64,000 bases of DNA. It comes from Candidatus Celaenobacter antarcticus (GTDB lineage Bacteria; Cloacimonadota; Cloacimonadia; JGIOTU-2). The first letter of the stretch is position 1. Every line of letters begins with the position of its first letter. The notes beneath the pieces were generated by a model, which had not been told where the DNA came from, did no database searches, and saw only the letters and a list, made by a program, of their open reading frames with translations. Location: positions 1 through 64,000 of the forward strand of contig JAVCDK010000062.1 in NCBI GenBank assembly GCA_030765865.1. The letters are read 5' to 3'. Position numbers and translations under genes: made by a program. This document shows, piece by piece, positions 1 to 10,827 of the stretch.

Positions 1-2447
1 CCAAGCTCGACGAAGAAGGCGCTAAAGCCGGCAACGCGGACGATCAGGTCGCGGTATTGATCGGGATTTTCCTGCGCATCCTTCAGCATTGCGCTGTCAA
101 CCACATTGAATTGAAGCTGAAAACCGAGTGTGTCAAAATAGGTTTTGATTAGAGAGATCAATTTCTTTGAACCCTGAATCCCCTTAAGTGTTGAGGGTAA
201 AAATTTCATGTTGTGCAGACCGCCGCGGATCTTTGTATGATCGATCTTACCTGCCGAGTGCAAAACAGCGAGAGGACCATTTTTGTCAGTTCCATAAAAG
301 GGTGAGGTCACTCCGTCTGCAAGGGTTTCACCAGCATATCTGCCGTCAGGAGTTGCACCGCACACTTTTCCGAAAGGAGCGTGTGTGCTAATTGCCAGCA
401 TAGATGGATCATAGGGTTCACCCAGATAGTTCAACTGCTCGGATACGTACCCACAGTAGGAGTCAAAAAGTTCTTCATAAATGGCATCGGCATAATCGTC
501 ATTGTTTCCCCACTTGGGTGCATCCATTGCTTCTTTATGAAGATCTTCTTTGCGTTCCCAGTTTTCTGCAAGAGCTTTTCTGAGTTCATCCATCGATAGC
601 TTTTTATCGTCCCGCACCAGTTTTTTTACAGATGCAAGACTGTTCACAACATTCACCATTCCGGAACTGAGCGTAGTGGGGCTTCCATTCACAACTGCGC
701 CCTTATCATCAAGAGATTTTCCTCTATCAAGACAGTCCCGAACCAGCATTGATGAGTAGATGAGATTGCATGTGTCCCGATGGGCTGCCATGACATAATT
801 CCAGTAACGCTGCCAGTTCTTAATAGAATTTCTCAAATGAAATTTATAAGATTTTACTAATTCATCATAGTTTTGAGGGATTTCGGATTTTTCAAAAGTA
901 AGTTCAGTTTGTGGGTCTAAACCCCCGTTTAAAGCTAGCTCCAACACCTTTGCATGGTTGATAAATCCTGCCTGTACCACACCGTAGCTCATTCCTTCCA
1001 TTGTCGGTTCTGTGCAACCGCCCATTGCAGCATATTTACGGATAAGAGAAAGGGGGAGTTTGCTCTTTTGAAGTTCATGCTGAATATAGATCTTCAAATT
1101 GAAGAAAGCAGGAAATCCAACACCGGTTTTCACGCACTCGATCGCCTTTAAAAGAAACTTATTCGAAAGGGAATCATCATACCAGATCGAGAGTGTGGGC
1201 TGGGTTGTCTGACAATTTATTGCAGACTGAAGCACTAGCTGAGAAAGTTCATTATCAGCTCTATGCCCATTCTCATCCAGGCCACCCAAAATCATATTCT
1301 GATAGAGATTTCCCGAACCTAGTCCCTCCCATGAAAAGGAAGCCATATACTCGATTTCGGTCATCTTAACTCGCAACGCTTCAAGGAGTTCCAGCACTTT
1401 GGCATTGGTGGTCGTGCCGTTTTCAATGTCACGAATGTAAAAAGGATACATATATCTATCGAAACGCCCGGGTGAGTACCCAAGATGTGCCCCTTCGATA
1501 TGTCCGGCAAGGTAGATCAGCCAGAATGCCTGCATTGCTTCATGGAAGTTCCTGGGACTTTTGGCTGGAACATACTTGCACATCTCAGCGATTTTCAATA
1601 ATTCATTTTTTCTTTTATCATTCTTTTCTGTCTTTGCCAGACGCAGGGCTTCTTCTGAATAATTATGAGCCCATTTGATAGTTGCTTCAAGGGTTCTGTG
1701 TCCTGCTTTCCAGAAATATACCTTCTCGGCAGATTCATAATCTGTGACCTCGGTTTGTTTTATTAATCTCTTTGTCTTTTTTATGATATTATCGAATCCT
1801 TCAGCGAGTGCAGTTTCAAAATCCAACACATATCTTCCTTCGGGAGCAGGGTCGTGAGGAGCTGTGTAAAGACCGGCTTTCCATCCTTTTTCAATGTATT
1901 CTGCTTTATCAAAAGTATTTTTCCAGAAACGGTCTGCAACATCCTGCATACATTTTCCGCTCCAGTACTCGGCTATCTCTTTGAGGATTACTTTTTCTTC
2001 ATGGGATACGAGGAATTTCTTTCCGAATACTTCATGTTTGCCTTCAGAAGCAATTTTCTGAGACTTTTCAATCCCACCACCCGTTCCAATCTCTGTGAAC
2101 TTTGCCTGAGTTTCCTGCTCTTCCTTGTTCAAAGTTCTCAAAATATAATTCGTGGCATAGTTGGCATAAGGAATTGCGCCGCGTACGAACCGGGTCTTAT
2201 TGCCCGAAAATAACTCACCTTCCCGAATAACAGGAGTGAGGTTTTCCAAGGCATAGGCATGGCAGTGAGCTCGTCTCTCGAATGAATTCAATCCGTCAGA
2301 GGTTTTATGTGCTTTTGTATAAAGCTGCATATATTCGACATCTACCTTCATTGGTTCGGAGAGGTAGCGGTTTCGCATTATTTTTACATTTTCTGTTGAG
2401 GGTGCTCCCTTTGTTTCTCTTGTATCATAGTGTGAGCATGAACTCAT
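1..2447 (-). CDS. Glycyl radical enzyme (PFL/dehydratase/decarboxylase superfamily), C-terminus cut by window edge
   Basis: Own translation of minus strand from ATG at 2447 (MSSCSHYDTRETKGAPSTENVKIMRNRYLSEPMKVD...). Active-site motif AAMGGCTEPTMEG (single Cys) and C-terminal glycyl-radical-like motif LIVRVAGFSAFFVEL at 1-60. Absent from ORF track because it runs off the window. Confidence 0.9.
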   Translation of the reverse strand, partial: MSSCSHYDTRETKGAPSTENVKIMRNRYLSEPMKVDVEYMQLYTKAHKTSDGLNSFERRAHCHAYALENLTPVIREGELFSGNKTRFVRGAIPYANYATNYILRTLNKEEQETQAKFTEIGTGGGIEKSQKIASEGKHEVFGKKFLVSHEEKVILKEIAEYWSGKCMQDVADRFWKNTFDKAEYIEKGWKAGLYTAPHDPAPEGRYVLDFETALAEGFDNIIKKTKRLIKQTEVTDYESAEKVYFWKAGHRTLEATIKWAHNYSEEALRLAKTEKNDKRKNELLKIAEMCKYVPAKSPRNFHEAMQAFWLIYLAGHIEGAHLGYSPGRFDRYMYPFYIRDIENGTTTNAKVLELLEALRVKMTEIEYMASFSWEGLGSGNLYQNMILGGLDENGHRADNELSQLVLQSAINCQTTQPTLSIWYDDSLSNKFLLKAIECVKTGVGFPAFFNLKIYIQHELQKSKLPLSLIRKYAAMGGCTEPTMEGMSYGVVQAGFINHAKVLELALNGGLDPQTELTFEKSEIPQNYDELVKSYKFHLRNSIKNWQRYWNYVMAAHRDTCNLIYSSMLVRDCLDRGKSLDDKGAVVNGSPTTLSSGMVNVVNSLASVKKLVRDDKKLSMDELRKALAENWERKEDLHKEAMDAPKWGNNDDYADAIYEELFDSYCGYVSEQLNYLGEPYDPSMLAISTHAPFGKVCGATPDGRYAGETLADGVTSPFYGTDKNGPLAVLHSAGKIDHTKIRGGLHNMKFLPSTLKGIQGSKKLISLIKTYFDTLGFQLQFNVVDSAMLKDAQENPDQYRDLIVRVAGFSAFFVEL

Positions 2448-2577
2448 TGTTAACTCCTATTATGCTTTGCTATGTATGCCTGCATAAAGTAAAACCGGTT
2501 ACTTCAAATTAATATTTCTTCACCCCTATTTGGTGAAAGATTCCCGAAAAATGATCATAAAATTAAATGTAAATATA

Positions 2578-4362
2578 TTATTTACTGAACACGATAGTAA
2601 ATTTTGTGCCTTTGCTGTTATCGAGTTCAATGGTTCCACCGATCTGCTCCACCAGACCTGTCACAATCTGGAGACCAAGAGTTTGAGTATCCCGAAAGTC
2701 AACATTATCAGGAAAAGGCTTTCCGTCATTAGCAATGATAAATTGAATATTTCCATCATTGAGATATTGCATTTTCACTGTGATAGTTCCGTTCTCTCTT
2801 TGTTGAAAGCCATGCTTAAAAGAATTTGTAATAAGTTCGTTAATTATAAGTCCGCAGGGAATAGCTTTAGCAATATCCAAAGCTACTCCTTTGATGTCCA
2901 GGTCAATTGAGATCTGCCCTGTTTTGTGCTTAAATCCGCCCATAAGCTGCCTAATGAGTGAATTGATGTAAGTGGAAAAATCTATTTGTGCCAGATTCTC
3001 TGAGCTGTATAATTGCTTGTGTACAAGTGCTATTGACTGAATCCTGTTTTGGGCTTCCTCAAAGATATCACGTACCTTTTCGTCTTCAATATTTTGCTGC
3101 TGGATGGCGAGAAGACTGGAAACAAGCGCAAAATTATTTTTTACTCTGTGGTTTATCTCTTTGATGAGAAGTTCTTTCTGCTCTATCTCTTTCTTCAGGA
3201 GTTCCTCTGCATGTACCTGGCGGGTTATATCTCGAGAATTTATGATCGCCCCTTCCGGGAATGGGGTGATTGTGACATGAAAATGCTTTTCCGATATTTC
3301 ACCTTCACGATAAATGCTGTCAGGAATTACTTTTCTTTCATTATTTTTAATACAATCCACAAGTATTTTGAACATATCCATTTTATTCTTAGAAGCATAG
3401 TCTTTATACATCACATAACCAATATGGGGAGTCCTGGTTCGATGCTCTTCAATTGAATGGTTGAATCGTACGATCTTACATTCCTTATCTACAACAATTG
3501 TTTCAACGGGATTGTATTCAAAAAGGGCATTACTGAATGCTTCATTATTTTTAATTTGTTCTTCAGTTTTTTTCAGATCGCTTACATTGATAAGCACTCC
3601 CTGCCATAATGTATTTCCATTCTCAAGATTCAGTCCTCGGCATATTGAGCGGACCCAGATAATGTTCCCCTCAGATGATTTCATTCTGTATTCATAACTC
3701 AAGGATTCGTTATTATCCAGAGCTTTCTCGGCAGCTTCCTGTAAGCCGCCATAATCATCAGGATGAACATAGTCAAAAAAAGAGGTTGCATCATAATTTA
3801 TCTCTTTTGAAAATTTTTTACCAACCATTTCTTTGAAACCCGGACCCAGATAGTGCATGATGCGGGTTTTGCCATCCTTGCACATTTCATAAATATAAAC
3901 AGTTCCAGGAATATTTTCCGCAAGAGTACGAAATTTTTCTTCGCTTTTCTCACGTTCATGCTCTTCAAGCAGGATCTTTTCTTTTAGCAAAATACGTTCA
4001 GAAATTTCCTCGAGGATCGAAAACAGTTTCTCTTTATCAAGAGGTTTTTTCAAAAATCCTTCTACGCCTATATCGAACGCTTCGAGCAGATAATCCGGTT
4101 GAGGATAGGCAGATAGCAAGTAGATGTGAATGTCCGGGTTGTGCTGCTTGATCTTCCTAGCCATTTGCAGCCCGTTCATCCCTGGCATGTTTATATCTGT
4201 AATGACTACATCGGGAGAGTGCTTTTTAAAGAGTTCAAACCCTTCATTCCCGTCAATAGCAGAGAGGACATTTTCAACCTTGCGTCTTAACATTTCTGTC
4301 ACAGAAAAAAGTACGACAGTTTCATCTTCAACGTATAAAACCGTTAATGGCAATTTTTGCAT
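2578..4362 (-). CDS. Hybrid sensor: response-regulator receiver + PAS domains + HisKA_2/HWE-type histidine kinase
   Basis: Receiver motif DVVITDINMPGMNG, two PAS-like segments, H-box EINHRVKNNFALVSSLLAIQQQ, HATPase motifs (LIINELITNSFKHGF). Confidence 0.9.
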   Translation of the reverse strand: MQKLPLTVLYVEDETVVLFSVTEMLRRKVENVLSAIDGNEGFELFKKHSPDVVITDINMPGMNGLQMARKIKQHNPDIHIYLLSAYPQPDYLLEAFDIGVEGFLKKPLDKEKLFSILEEISERILLKEKILLEEHEREKSEEKFRTLAENIPGTVYIYEMCKDGKTRIMHYLGPGFKEMVGKKFSKEINYDATSFFDYVHPDDYGGLQEAAEKALDNNESLSYEYRMKSSEGNIIWVRSICRGLNLENGNTLWQGVLINVSDLKKTEEQIKNNEAFSNALFEYNPVETIVVDKECKIVRFNHSIEEHRTRTPHIGYVMYKDYASKNKMDMFKILVDCIKNNERKVIPDSIYREGEISEKHFHVTITPFPEGAIINSRDITRQVHAEELLKKEIEQKELLIKEINHRVKNNFALVSSLLAIQQQNIEDEKVRDIFEEAQNRIQSIALVHKQLYSSENLAQIDFSTYINSLIRQLMGGFKHKTGQISIDLDIKGVALDIAKAIPCGLIINELITNSFKHGFQQRENGTITVKMQYLNDGNIQFIIANDGKPFPDNVDFRDTQTLGLQIVTGLVEQIGGTIELDNSKGTKFTIVFSK

Positions 4363-4471
4363 CTTTTATCCTTTATAATTATCTTTCAGCACACTGCCCG
4401 AACATTTTAATTTGAAAACTGAAAAAGGTCTTAAGCTTGTCAACATATTGTTTAATTGCAGCATGTTAAAT

Positions 4472-5908
4472 TTATGTAGCTATGCGTGGCTTTTTCCAGC
4501 TTCCTCTTTTATAGATCATATAGGCAACAATGCTGCAAATGGTATTACTCACAACCATTGACCACCAGAGCGACTCATAAGGATACGACGAAAACGGAAG
4601 CGATAGGCGATAGAGGATGGGATAGAGGAAACTGCCTTTGAGGAATGCGATATTAAGAACTGTGCCTGAGAGAATGTATACAAGCGGTATTCGGATAAAC
4701 CATAATCGTCCGATATTAAGCAGCATGGACGGCTTTGTGTGACCGGCTCCGTTAAAAGCGCCGATAAATACGAATAAAATTCCGAAAATAAAAGCAGCAA
4801 TCGGCGTGACTTTGAACATTCTTCTACCCACATCAATGACCTGGGGATCATTAATAAAGAATTGTGTGATGGAACCACCAAAGAAATACACAAGCACACA
4901 TCCGACGAACATGATCGCAAAAACAAGGAGAAAGGCAACATTTACACTTTTCTCCGCCCTCTTGATCTTTTGGGCACCGATATTTTGCCCGATTATCGAA
5001 GCCAGCCCGTTGCTTATGCCCATTGCAGGCATCATGAAGAAGCCGATGATCCTGTTATTTATTGCGTATGCAGCCATAATGACAGTACCGAATGAGTTTA
5101 CAAATCCCTGCAGAATGATGAATCCAAAACTGGTCATGGATTGTGCTATAGATGCAGGAATGCTGATTTTCAGTATTCTCATCAGCATCTCTTTTGCCGG
5201 TTTGATCTCCGGTAATTTTGGTATGATGTAAGGGGTTTTTCTGAAGAGAAATATAATTGCAATGACCGCAGCAAGAGCTCTGGAGATGAACGTAGCCCAG
5301 GCAGCGCCGATGGTTTCCATTCTCGGGAAAAATCCGATTCCGAATATCAGAAGCGGATCCAGGATGACATTCAAACTCACAGAGATGATCTGAATTTTCA
5401 TCGGAGAGATCGTGTCACCCAGTCCGTGAGAAAAGCTCTGATATGAAAGAAACACAAACATGAATATCATACCCATAATGATGATAGTAATGAACTGCTT
5501 TGCAAGGTCGAATATCTCATCCGGGGTTTGGAGGAGGTACAAAATATCGTTTATGAAGAGAAATCCAACTACGATAAACAAAATCGAGAAGATTGCCATG
5601 ATCAGAGCAAACTGACCGACCACTTCTTTCATCTTTTCCATTTTATTGGCGCCCTTGTACTGAGCAATAAGAGAAGTGCCGGCTATAACAAAACCAAAAC
5701 CGAAAGATGAGAGGAAGAAGATCAGGGGAAAGGCAAGTCCTACCACAGAAACAGCATGTCGGGCATTCTCACCCAATTTACCAAGCCAGAAAGCATCAGT
5801 GAGATTGTAGAACATTTGTAAAAAATTGGAAAACATGATAGGAAGAGAGAGCTTAACCAAATTTTTAAGAAGGTTTCCGCGTGTAAGATCTATTCCGGTA
5901 AATGCCAT
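4472..5908 (-). CDS. MATE family efflux transporter
   Basis: 478 aa, 12-TM type, N-terminal LTRGNLLKNLVKLSLPIMFSNFLQMFYNLTDAFWLGKLG typical of MATE. Confidence 0.92.
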   Translation of the reverse strand: MAFTGIDLTRGNLLKNLVKLSLPIMFSNFLQMFYNLTDAFWLGKLGENARHAVSVVGLAFPLIFFLSSFGFGFVIAGTSLIAQYKGANKMEKMKEVVGQFALIMAIFSILFIVVGFLFINDILYLLQTPDEIFDLAKQFITIIIMGMIFMFVFLSYQSFSHGLGDTISPMKIQIISVSLNVILDPLLIFGIGFFPRMETIGAAWATFISRALAAVIAIIFLFRKTPYIIPKLPEIKPAKEMLMRILKISIPASIAQSMTSFGFIILQGFVNSFGTVIMAAYAINNRIIGFFMMPAMGISNGLASIIGQNIGAQKIKRAEKSVNVAFLLVFAIMFVGCVLVYFFGGSITQFFINDPQVIDVGRRMFKVTPIAAFIFGILFVFIGAFNGAGHTKPSMLLNIGRLWFIRIPLVYILSGTVLNIAFLKGSFLYPILYRLSLPFSSYPYESLWWSMVVSNTICSIVAYMIYKRGSWKKPRIAT

Positions 5909-5980
5909 AAAAGGTAGATGTTCCTACTTCTTAGAAGTGATATTTCGGGAGGGAAAAATGGTCATCAAATGAATTGGGTG

Positions 5981-7186
5981 CTATAAATTTTTCATTACAA
6001 GATCGTAAACAGTATTAACCGAAATTGCTTTTACGCACTGATTATCTTTGCAGGTTGTTTTTCTATGATTGAATGCACTTACGCACGGGCTGCAGCTGAA
6101 ATCAGTATATAAAGCATGACAATTATCGCCAAGAGGTCCATATAATTTTGGTGTTTCAGGTCCGAAGAAAACGATGTTTGTAATGGGCGTCAAACTCGCA
6201 AAATGAGCCGGTCCCGAATCATTGGTCACAAGCACATCTGAAATATTGAAAAGGTCGATTATTTCCCGCAAAGTAGTTTTATTTGTCAGATCAATTATCC
6301 TATTCGGAGATTCTTTCTGGATAATCTTTGCATCCCTGCTTGCATCATTTACTCCCATTATGACGATGAATGTATTCTCCAACCCGGATAACCTTTTTGC
6401 AAGTTCGCAATAATTTTGGAGAGGCCACGCGCGGATGGGAAGTATTCCTGCATTTGGATTGAATATGATCAGCTTGGAGTTCTCATTTATTTCCGAATTT
6501 TCCTTTTGCAGTTTCAAGAAAACATTGTTCTTTGCCTCATCGGAAGATGCAATATACGGCACATAAGGGATATCTTCGATGTGTTTTTTTAGTTTTGGAT
6601 ACTCTTTAAAAGGAGCAACAAGTGAATACAGAAGATTATAAAAATTATACGAAATGTGCTGATGTGGATTGTAGGTGACCCGGTGTGTGAGGAAATTACC
6701 GCGATAAAGCCCTTCCATGTGGAATTTATAATATCCTACCCGATTATGTGCTCCGGATAAATACGAAATGATGCTGGTCGCCCGGGAAAAAAGTTCCATG
6801 TCAATATAGGTATCGATAGGGATTTTGTGAAATATTTTTAGTACCGAAAGAGTGGAGAAAACAAAGTGTGAGAAATTCGAACAATCGATAGTAAGAACAT
6901 TTTCTTCTGGAATTGCTTCTGTGATATATACACTTTCTTTATTCTCTTCAAAAATGAGGAAATATATTGTCGAATCTGGAAACAGCTCTTTCGTTTTTTG
7001 CAGGACTGAATATGCGAGTATTGCAGAACCCATTTCGGAAAGCTCAACAAACAAGATATTTCTTGGTTGAACCGGTTTCTTAAGCGAAGGTTTGAAAAGC
7101 GTACGAATTTTATAGAGAACAGTAAAGATCGCACACATCGGGATTCCAAGCCATTTATCTATCTTACGAATATTCTCAACATCCAT
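5981..7186 (-). CDS. Glycosyltransferase family 9 (heptosyltransferase-like)
   Basis: GT9 motifs: NILFVELSEMGSAILAY, NPNAG....RAWPLQNYCELAKRL, VTNDSGPAHFASLTPITNIVFFGPETP. Confidence 0.88.
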   Translation of the reverse strand: MDVENIRKIDKWLGIPMCAIFTVLYKIRTLFKPSLKKPVQPRNILFVELSEMGSAILAYSVLQKTKELFPDSTIYFLIFEENKESVYITEAIPEENVLTIDCSNFSHFVFSTLSVLKIFHKIPIDTYIDMELFSRATSIISYLSGAHNRVGYYKFHMEGLYRGNFLTHRVTYNPHQHISYNFYNLLYSLVAPFKEYPKLKKHIEDIPYVPYIASSDEAKNNVFLKLQKENSEINENSKLIIFNPNAGILPIRAWPLQNYCELAKRLSGLENTFIVIMGVNDASRDAKIIQKESPNRIIDLTNKTTLREIIDLFNISDVLVTNDSGPAHFASLTPITNIVFFGPETPKLYGPLGDNCHALYTDFSCSPCVSAFNHRKTTCKDNQCVKAISVNTVYDLVMKNL

Positions 7187-7307
7187 TATTCTGATCCTTA
7201 TCCATTGCTTCGCCCACTTTCTGAACCTAAGTGTATTTGGTCAAATTTATTTACAAAGATATTGAACACACCAAATTTATCAAAATTATAGAGATATTCA
7301 AAAAATA

Positions 7308-8132
7308 ATGGAAAAATGTAAAATCATCTTTGCCGACCTTGACGGGACGTTGCTCAGGCATGATAGAACCATAAGCGCTGAAGACCTTGCAGTTCTCGAA
7401 GAGCTGGCTAAAAAAAATATCGTGCGGGTTCTTGCGACAGGCAGATCGCTTTATTCATTAAGCAAAATATTCGAGGACGATTTTCCGCATTTTGATTACA
7501 TTATTTTTTCTTGCGGAGTAGGTATTATAAACTGGAACACAAAGGAAATACTTTGCTCTCACTTTCTTTCAAAGGATGAGATCGCATGTGTCAGGCAAAC
7601 CCTTAACCTTCACAATATTGACTATATGATACACAAACCGGTGCCGGAAAATCACAGGTTCCATTATCAGAAATTCAGTACGGAAAACAATGATTTTGAT
7701 CGCAGATTTTCTTATTATAAGGACTACGGGTCACCCCTTACGTCGAATGAGAAAAATATTGAAAAAGCATCACAGGTACTTGCAGTGATACCGGAAGACA
7801 TTGAAAAATTTGAAATGATAAGAAGATTGTTGCCCGATCTGAGGGTGATAAGAACTACGTCTCCCATCGACCATACGTCCCTATGGATAGAGATATTTCC
7901 GAAAAATGTTTCAAAAGGTCATGCTGCCGAATGGCTCTGTACACATCTCGATATTCCACAGGAAGAAACCTTCAGCATTGGTAATGATTATAATGACATA
8001 GAGCTCCTGGAATGGACTGCACACAGTTATGTCGTGGAGAATGCCCCCGAAGAGCTGAAAAATAGATTTAAAAATACTGCATCAAATCAGTGCAGTGGGT
8101 TTTCAAAAATGATAAGAGAAAAAATTTTCTAA
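7308..8132 (+). CDS. HAD-superfamily (Cof-like) hydrolase
   Basis: FADLDGTLLRHDRTIS motif I; C-terminal GNDYNDIELLE motif. Confidence 0.88.
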   Translation: MEKCKIIFADLDGTLLRHDRTISAEDLAVLEELAKKNIVRVLATGRSLYSLSKIFEDDFPHFDYIIFSCGVGIINWNTKEILCSHFLSKDEIACVRQTLNLHNIDYMIHKPVPENHRFHYQKFSTENNDFDRRFSYYKDYGSPLTSNEKNIEKASQVLAVIPEDIEKFEMIRRLLPDLRVIRTTSPIDHTSLWIEIFPKNVSKGHAAEWLCTHLDIPQEETFSIGNDYNDIELLEWTAHSYVVENAPEELKNRFKNTASNQCSGFSKMIREKIF

Positions 8133-8215
8133 TGGATGACAAAAAGAACTCGCGATTGTCGTGTTCGATCTTGAACGTCCAGATACAGCAAAAAGGATTT
8201 TATAAGAGGTCATAA

Positions 8216-10684
8216 ATGAAGAATATAATCATCATATTTGTATTAATGTGTATTACATTTTCTATAAACGCTGAAGTGCTGAATGAAACCGAGATCGGGC
8301 TCATAAAGACACTCCTCGAACAAAACGATATGTCCCTTCAGTCTTTGAATTTTCTGAAGGACTGGGCGCGGGATACGAAATTCAAACTTCCTATTGTAGT
8401 CGATATTCTCAATAATCCGCTCCAATTCCCAAAATTTGTGGATCAGACTGAAACGCTGTGCGAAAAACATGATCCTTCTCAAATGATCTGCGAATATGCC
8501 GATATATTATTTCAAGCAGGTTGGATAGATACATTTGATGACAGTCTGTTTGAGAATTATTATAAGGATAATGTGCGAGAAGCAAAGGATATTTTTGGTT
8601 ATGTCGAATATGTCTGGGAATTTACCGATTTTTTTTATAAAAAGGCATGGGTAAAAATTACCAAAGAAGAAAAGGATATCCTCACATATTTATCATATTC
8701 GCTCTGGGAGGAAGATGAGGATTCCCTTCGTTACAAAGCGTTTTATGAAGATAACCGGATAACCGAGTATGACAGCTTGAGCATAGAAGAAGATGTAATA
8801 CCCATCATTGAAAAAATTGATTTTCCATCACTCATGTATGCAGCAAACATTTCACAAAAAGGTTTTGATATACTCAAAGAAAATTTACAGAATATTACAT
8901 TTCAAAATAAAAAAAGACTGATACACAATTCTCAATTTGGTATGATGTGTATTGGCACTACTCAACCGGATAGATATGAACAACAATTTTCCTTTATTCT
9001 CGACACCGCCGGAAATGATCTGTACGAAGCCCCGATCAAAACCGATTGGATACATCCTTTTTACTATGTCCTCGACGTGCAGGGCAATGATACATACCGG
9101 AATGATACGATAGGGAATTTGTTCCATGTTTTTGCCGGAATAGGCATTTCTTATGATATGATGGGTGATGATGTTTACACTGGAGATGATTACACGCTCA
9201 GCTCATTTTTGGGTTACCTCCTTTCCTGTGATAACGATGGGAATGATATCTATGATGGAGGACTGAACAGCATTGCAGCAGCAACTTTCGGATTGAACCT
9301 ACTTATTGATGAAAATGGTTGTGATCATTATTCCGTTACAGAGCTTGGAGAAGGATTTGCGGGACCGCTTGCTGCTGGATTTCTTATTGATATTGATGGA
9401 AGTGATATGTATTATGCAGGTGGTAAGTATCTTCACGTTCCTCTTGCGCCATTTGATCATCGAGCTCTTTCACAGGGCTTTGGTTTTGGAGTACGTCCTT
9501 ATCTTGGAGGCGGTATTGGTGTACTGTATGATAAAACAGGCAATGATGTCTATCAAGGGGCAGTGTATAGCCAGGCAGTTGCATACTGGTATGCACTCGG
9601 TATTATCATAGATAAAACAGGGAACGATTTTTACACCGCAGTATATTATCCTCAGGGGAGCGGTATTCATCTCGCAGGTGGATTTCTATATGATGAGGAA
9701 GGGGAAGATCATTACTATTCCAAGCACGGACCGGGACAGGGAGCAGCACACGATTATGCCGTTGGATATTTGATCGACAGAAAAGGAAATGATGTCTATT
9801 CTGTGGAAGGTGGAAATGGATTAGGATTAACAAATTCGGTTGCTCTTTTCCTCGATGCCTGTGGTAATGACAGATACGAGAGGAACGTGACCAGCAATTA
9901 TGGCTTTGCCAACACAGCACGCAACACCGGAAGCATCGGCATTTTTCTCGATACAGGCGGAAACGACATTTATCCTATCTCATCAGATACAAGCGGATAT
10001 CAAGAAAGGTTTCAGAATGATTCCCAATGGTCGTACGGCACCTATGGACTGGGATGGGATACACTTATGGTTGTCGAAGAGAAACCTGCGATGGAAGAAA
10101 AAACAGAAGAAGATGCTGCAACAATAGATTCACTTGCTTCGATTAATGAAATATTCTCTATTGCTTCCGAATGGGGAGTGGGAAGCAGCACAAAAAGAGT
10201 GGCAATAGCTGCTGAAATTTTACTGAATAGAGATGCTGAAGCATCGGAATATATATTTGAAAATAAAATGGATACAAGGGGTTCGCTGGAATATAGGGCA
10301 ATTTTGAATTATGCAAAAGAATCTACTGTGTTTGGTGTGTATCTTCCCAAAGCTCTCGCTGACGAAGATAGTGTTGTTGTGAAAAATTCCCTTGCTTTAA
10401 TCGGCGAACTGCATGATTCGACCCTTATTGACATACTGTCAGCAATGCTCGATAAAAAGAAGTACATCCCCAGCGTGCTTTCTTCTCTCGGAAAGATGAA
10501 AACAGATGGTGCGGTTCAACTCCTTGAAAAGTACATGAACTCACCCTCAGAGCGTATCAGGATTATTGTAGCACGAGGATTTTTGCTTGCCGATACACCT
10601 CGAAGCATTGAACTGTTGAGCAAAATGAAAGACGACTCCTCCTTTTTGATCAGAACGATGTATAAACTGAAAAAGGAGAAGTAA
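8216..10684 (+). CDS. Secreted protein with ~12 DxxGxDxY repeats and C-terminal HEAT-like repeats
   Basis: Signal peptide MKNIIIIFVLMCITFSINA; repeats DTAGNDLY, DVQGNDTY, DMMGDDVY, DNDGNDIY, DENGCDHY, DIDGSDMY, DKTGNDVY, DKTGNDFY, DEEGEDHY, DRKGNDVY, DACGNDRY, DTGGNDIY. Confidence 0.85.
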   Translation: MKNIIIIFVLMCITFSINAEVLNETEIGLIKTLLEQNDMSLQSLNFLKDWARDTKFKLPIVVDILNNPLQFPKFVDQTETLCEKHDPSQMICEYADILFQAGWIDTFDDSLFENYYKDNVREAKDIFGYVEYVWEFTDFFYKKAWVKITKEEKDILTYLSYSLWEEDEDSLRYKAFYEDNRITEYDSLSIEEDVIPIIEKIDFPSLMYAANISQKGFDILKENLQNITFQNKKRLIHNSQFGMMCIGTTQPDRYEQQFSFILDTAGNDLYEAPIKTDWIHPFYYVLDVQGNDTYRNDTIGNLFHVFAGIGISYDMMGDDVYTGDDYTLSSFLGYLLSCDNDGNDIYDGGLNSIAAATFGLNLLIDENGCDHYSVTELGEGFAGPLAAGFLIDIDGSDMYYAGGKYLHVPLAPFDHRALSQGFGFGVRPYLGGGIGVLYDKTGNDVYQGAVYSQAVAYWYALGIIIDKTGNDFYTAVYYPQGSGIHLAGGFLYDEEGEDHYYSKHGPGQGAAHDYAVGYLIDRKGNDVYSVEGGNGLGLTNSVALFLDACGNDRYERNVTSNYGFANTARNTGSIGIFLDTGGNDIYPISSDTSGYQERFQNDSQWSYGTYGLGWDTLMVVEEKPAMEEKTEEDAATIDSLASINEIFSIASEWGVGSSTKRVAIAAEILLNRDAEASEYIFENKMDTRGSLEYRAILNYAKESTVFGVYLPKALADEDSVVVKNSLALIGELHDSTLIDILSAMLDKKKYIPSVLSSLGKMKTDGAVQLLEKYMNSPSERIRIIVARGFLLADTPRSIELLSKMKDDSSFLIRTMYKLKKEK

Positions 10685-10807
10685 TAGCATTGCGTGAATC
10701 TTAACCACAGATAACACCAGCCTTCGTTTCGACAAGTCGATACTTCAGCTCGGCAAGCAGAGGAATATTCACTTGTGGCAAAGTAATTCTCCCTAAAAAG
10801 TCATGTC

Positions 10808-10827
10808 ATTCCCGTGAAAACGGGAAT
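10808..10827. repeat. ATTCCC-N8-GGGAAT palindrome (dRS3-like)
   Basis: ATTCCCGTGAAAACGGGAAT inside gtcattcccgtgaaaacgggaatccag. Confidence 0.6.

Noticed and set aside
2530-5710. Plus-strand ORFs opposite the histidine kinase and MATE genes (e.g. 2530-2910, 3049-3456, 4806-5231)
   Set aside because: They overlap well-supported minus-strand genes in full, lack family features and are explained as shadow ORFs.
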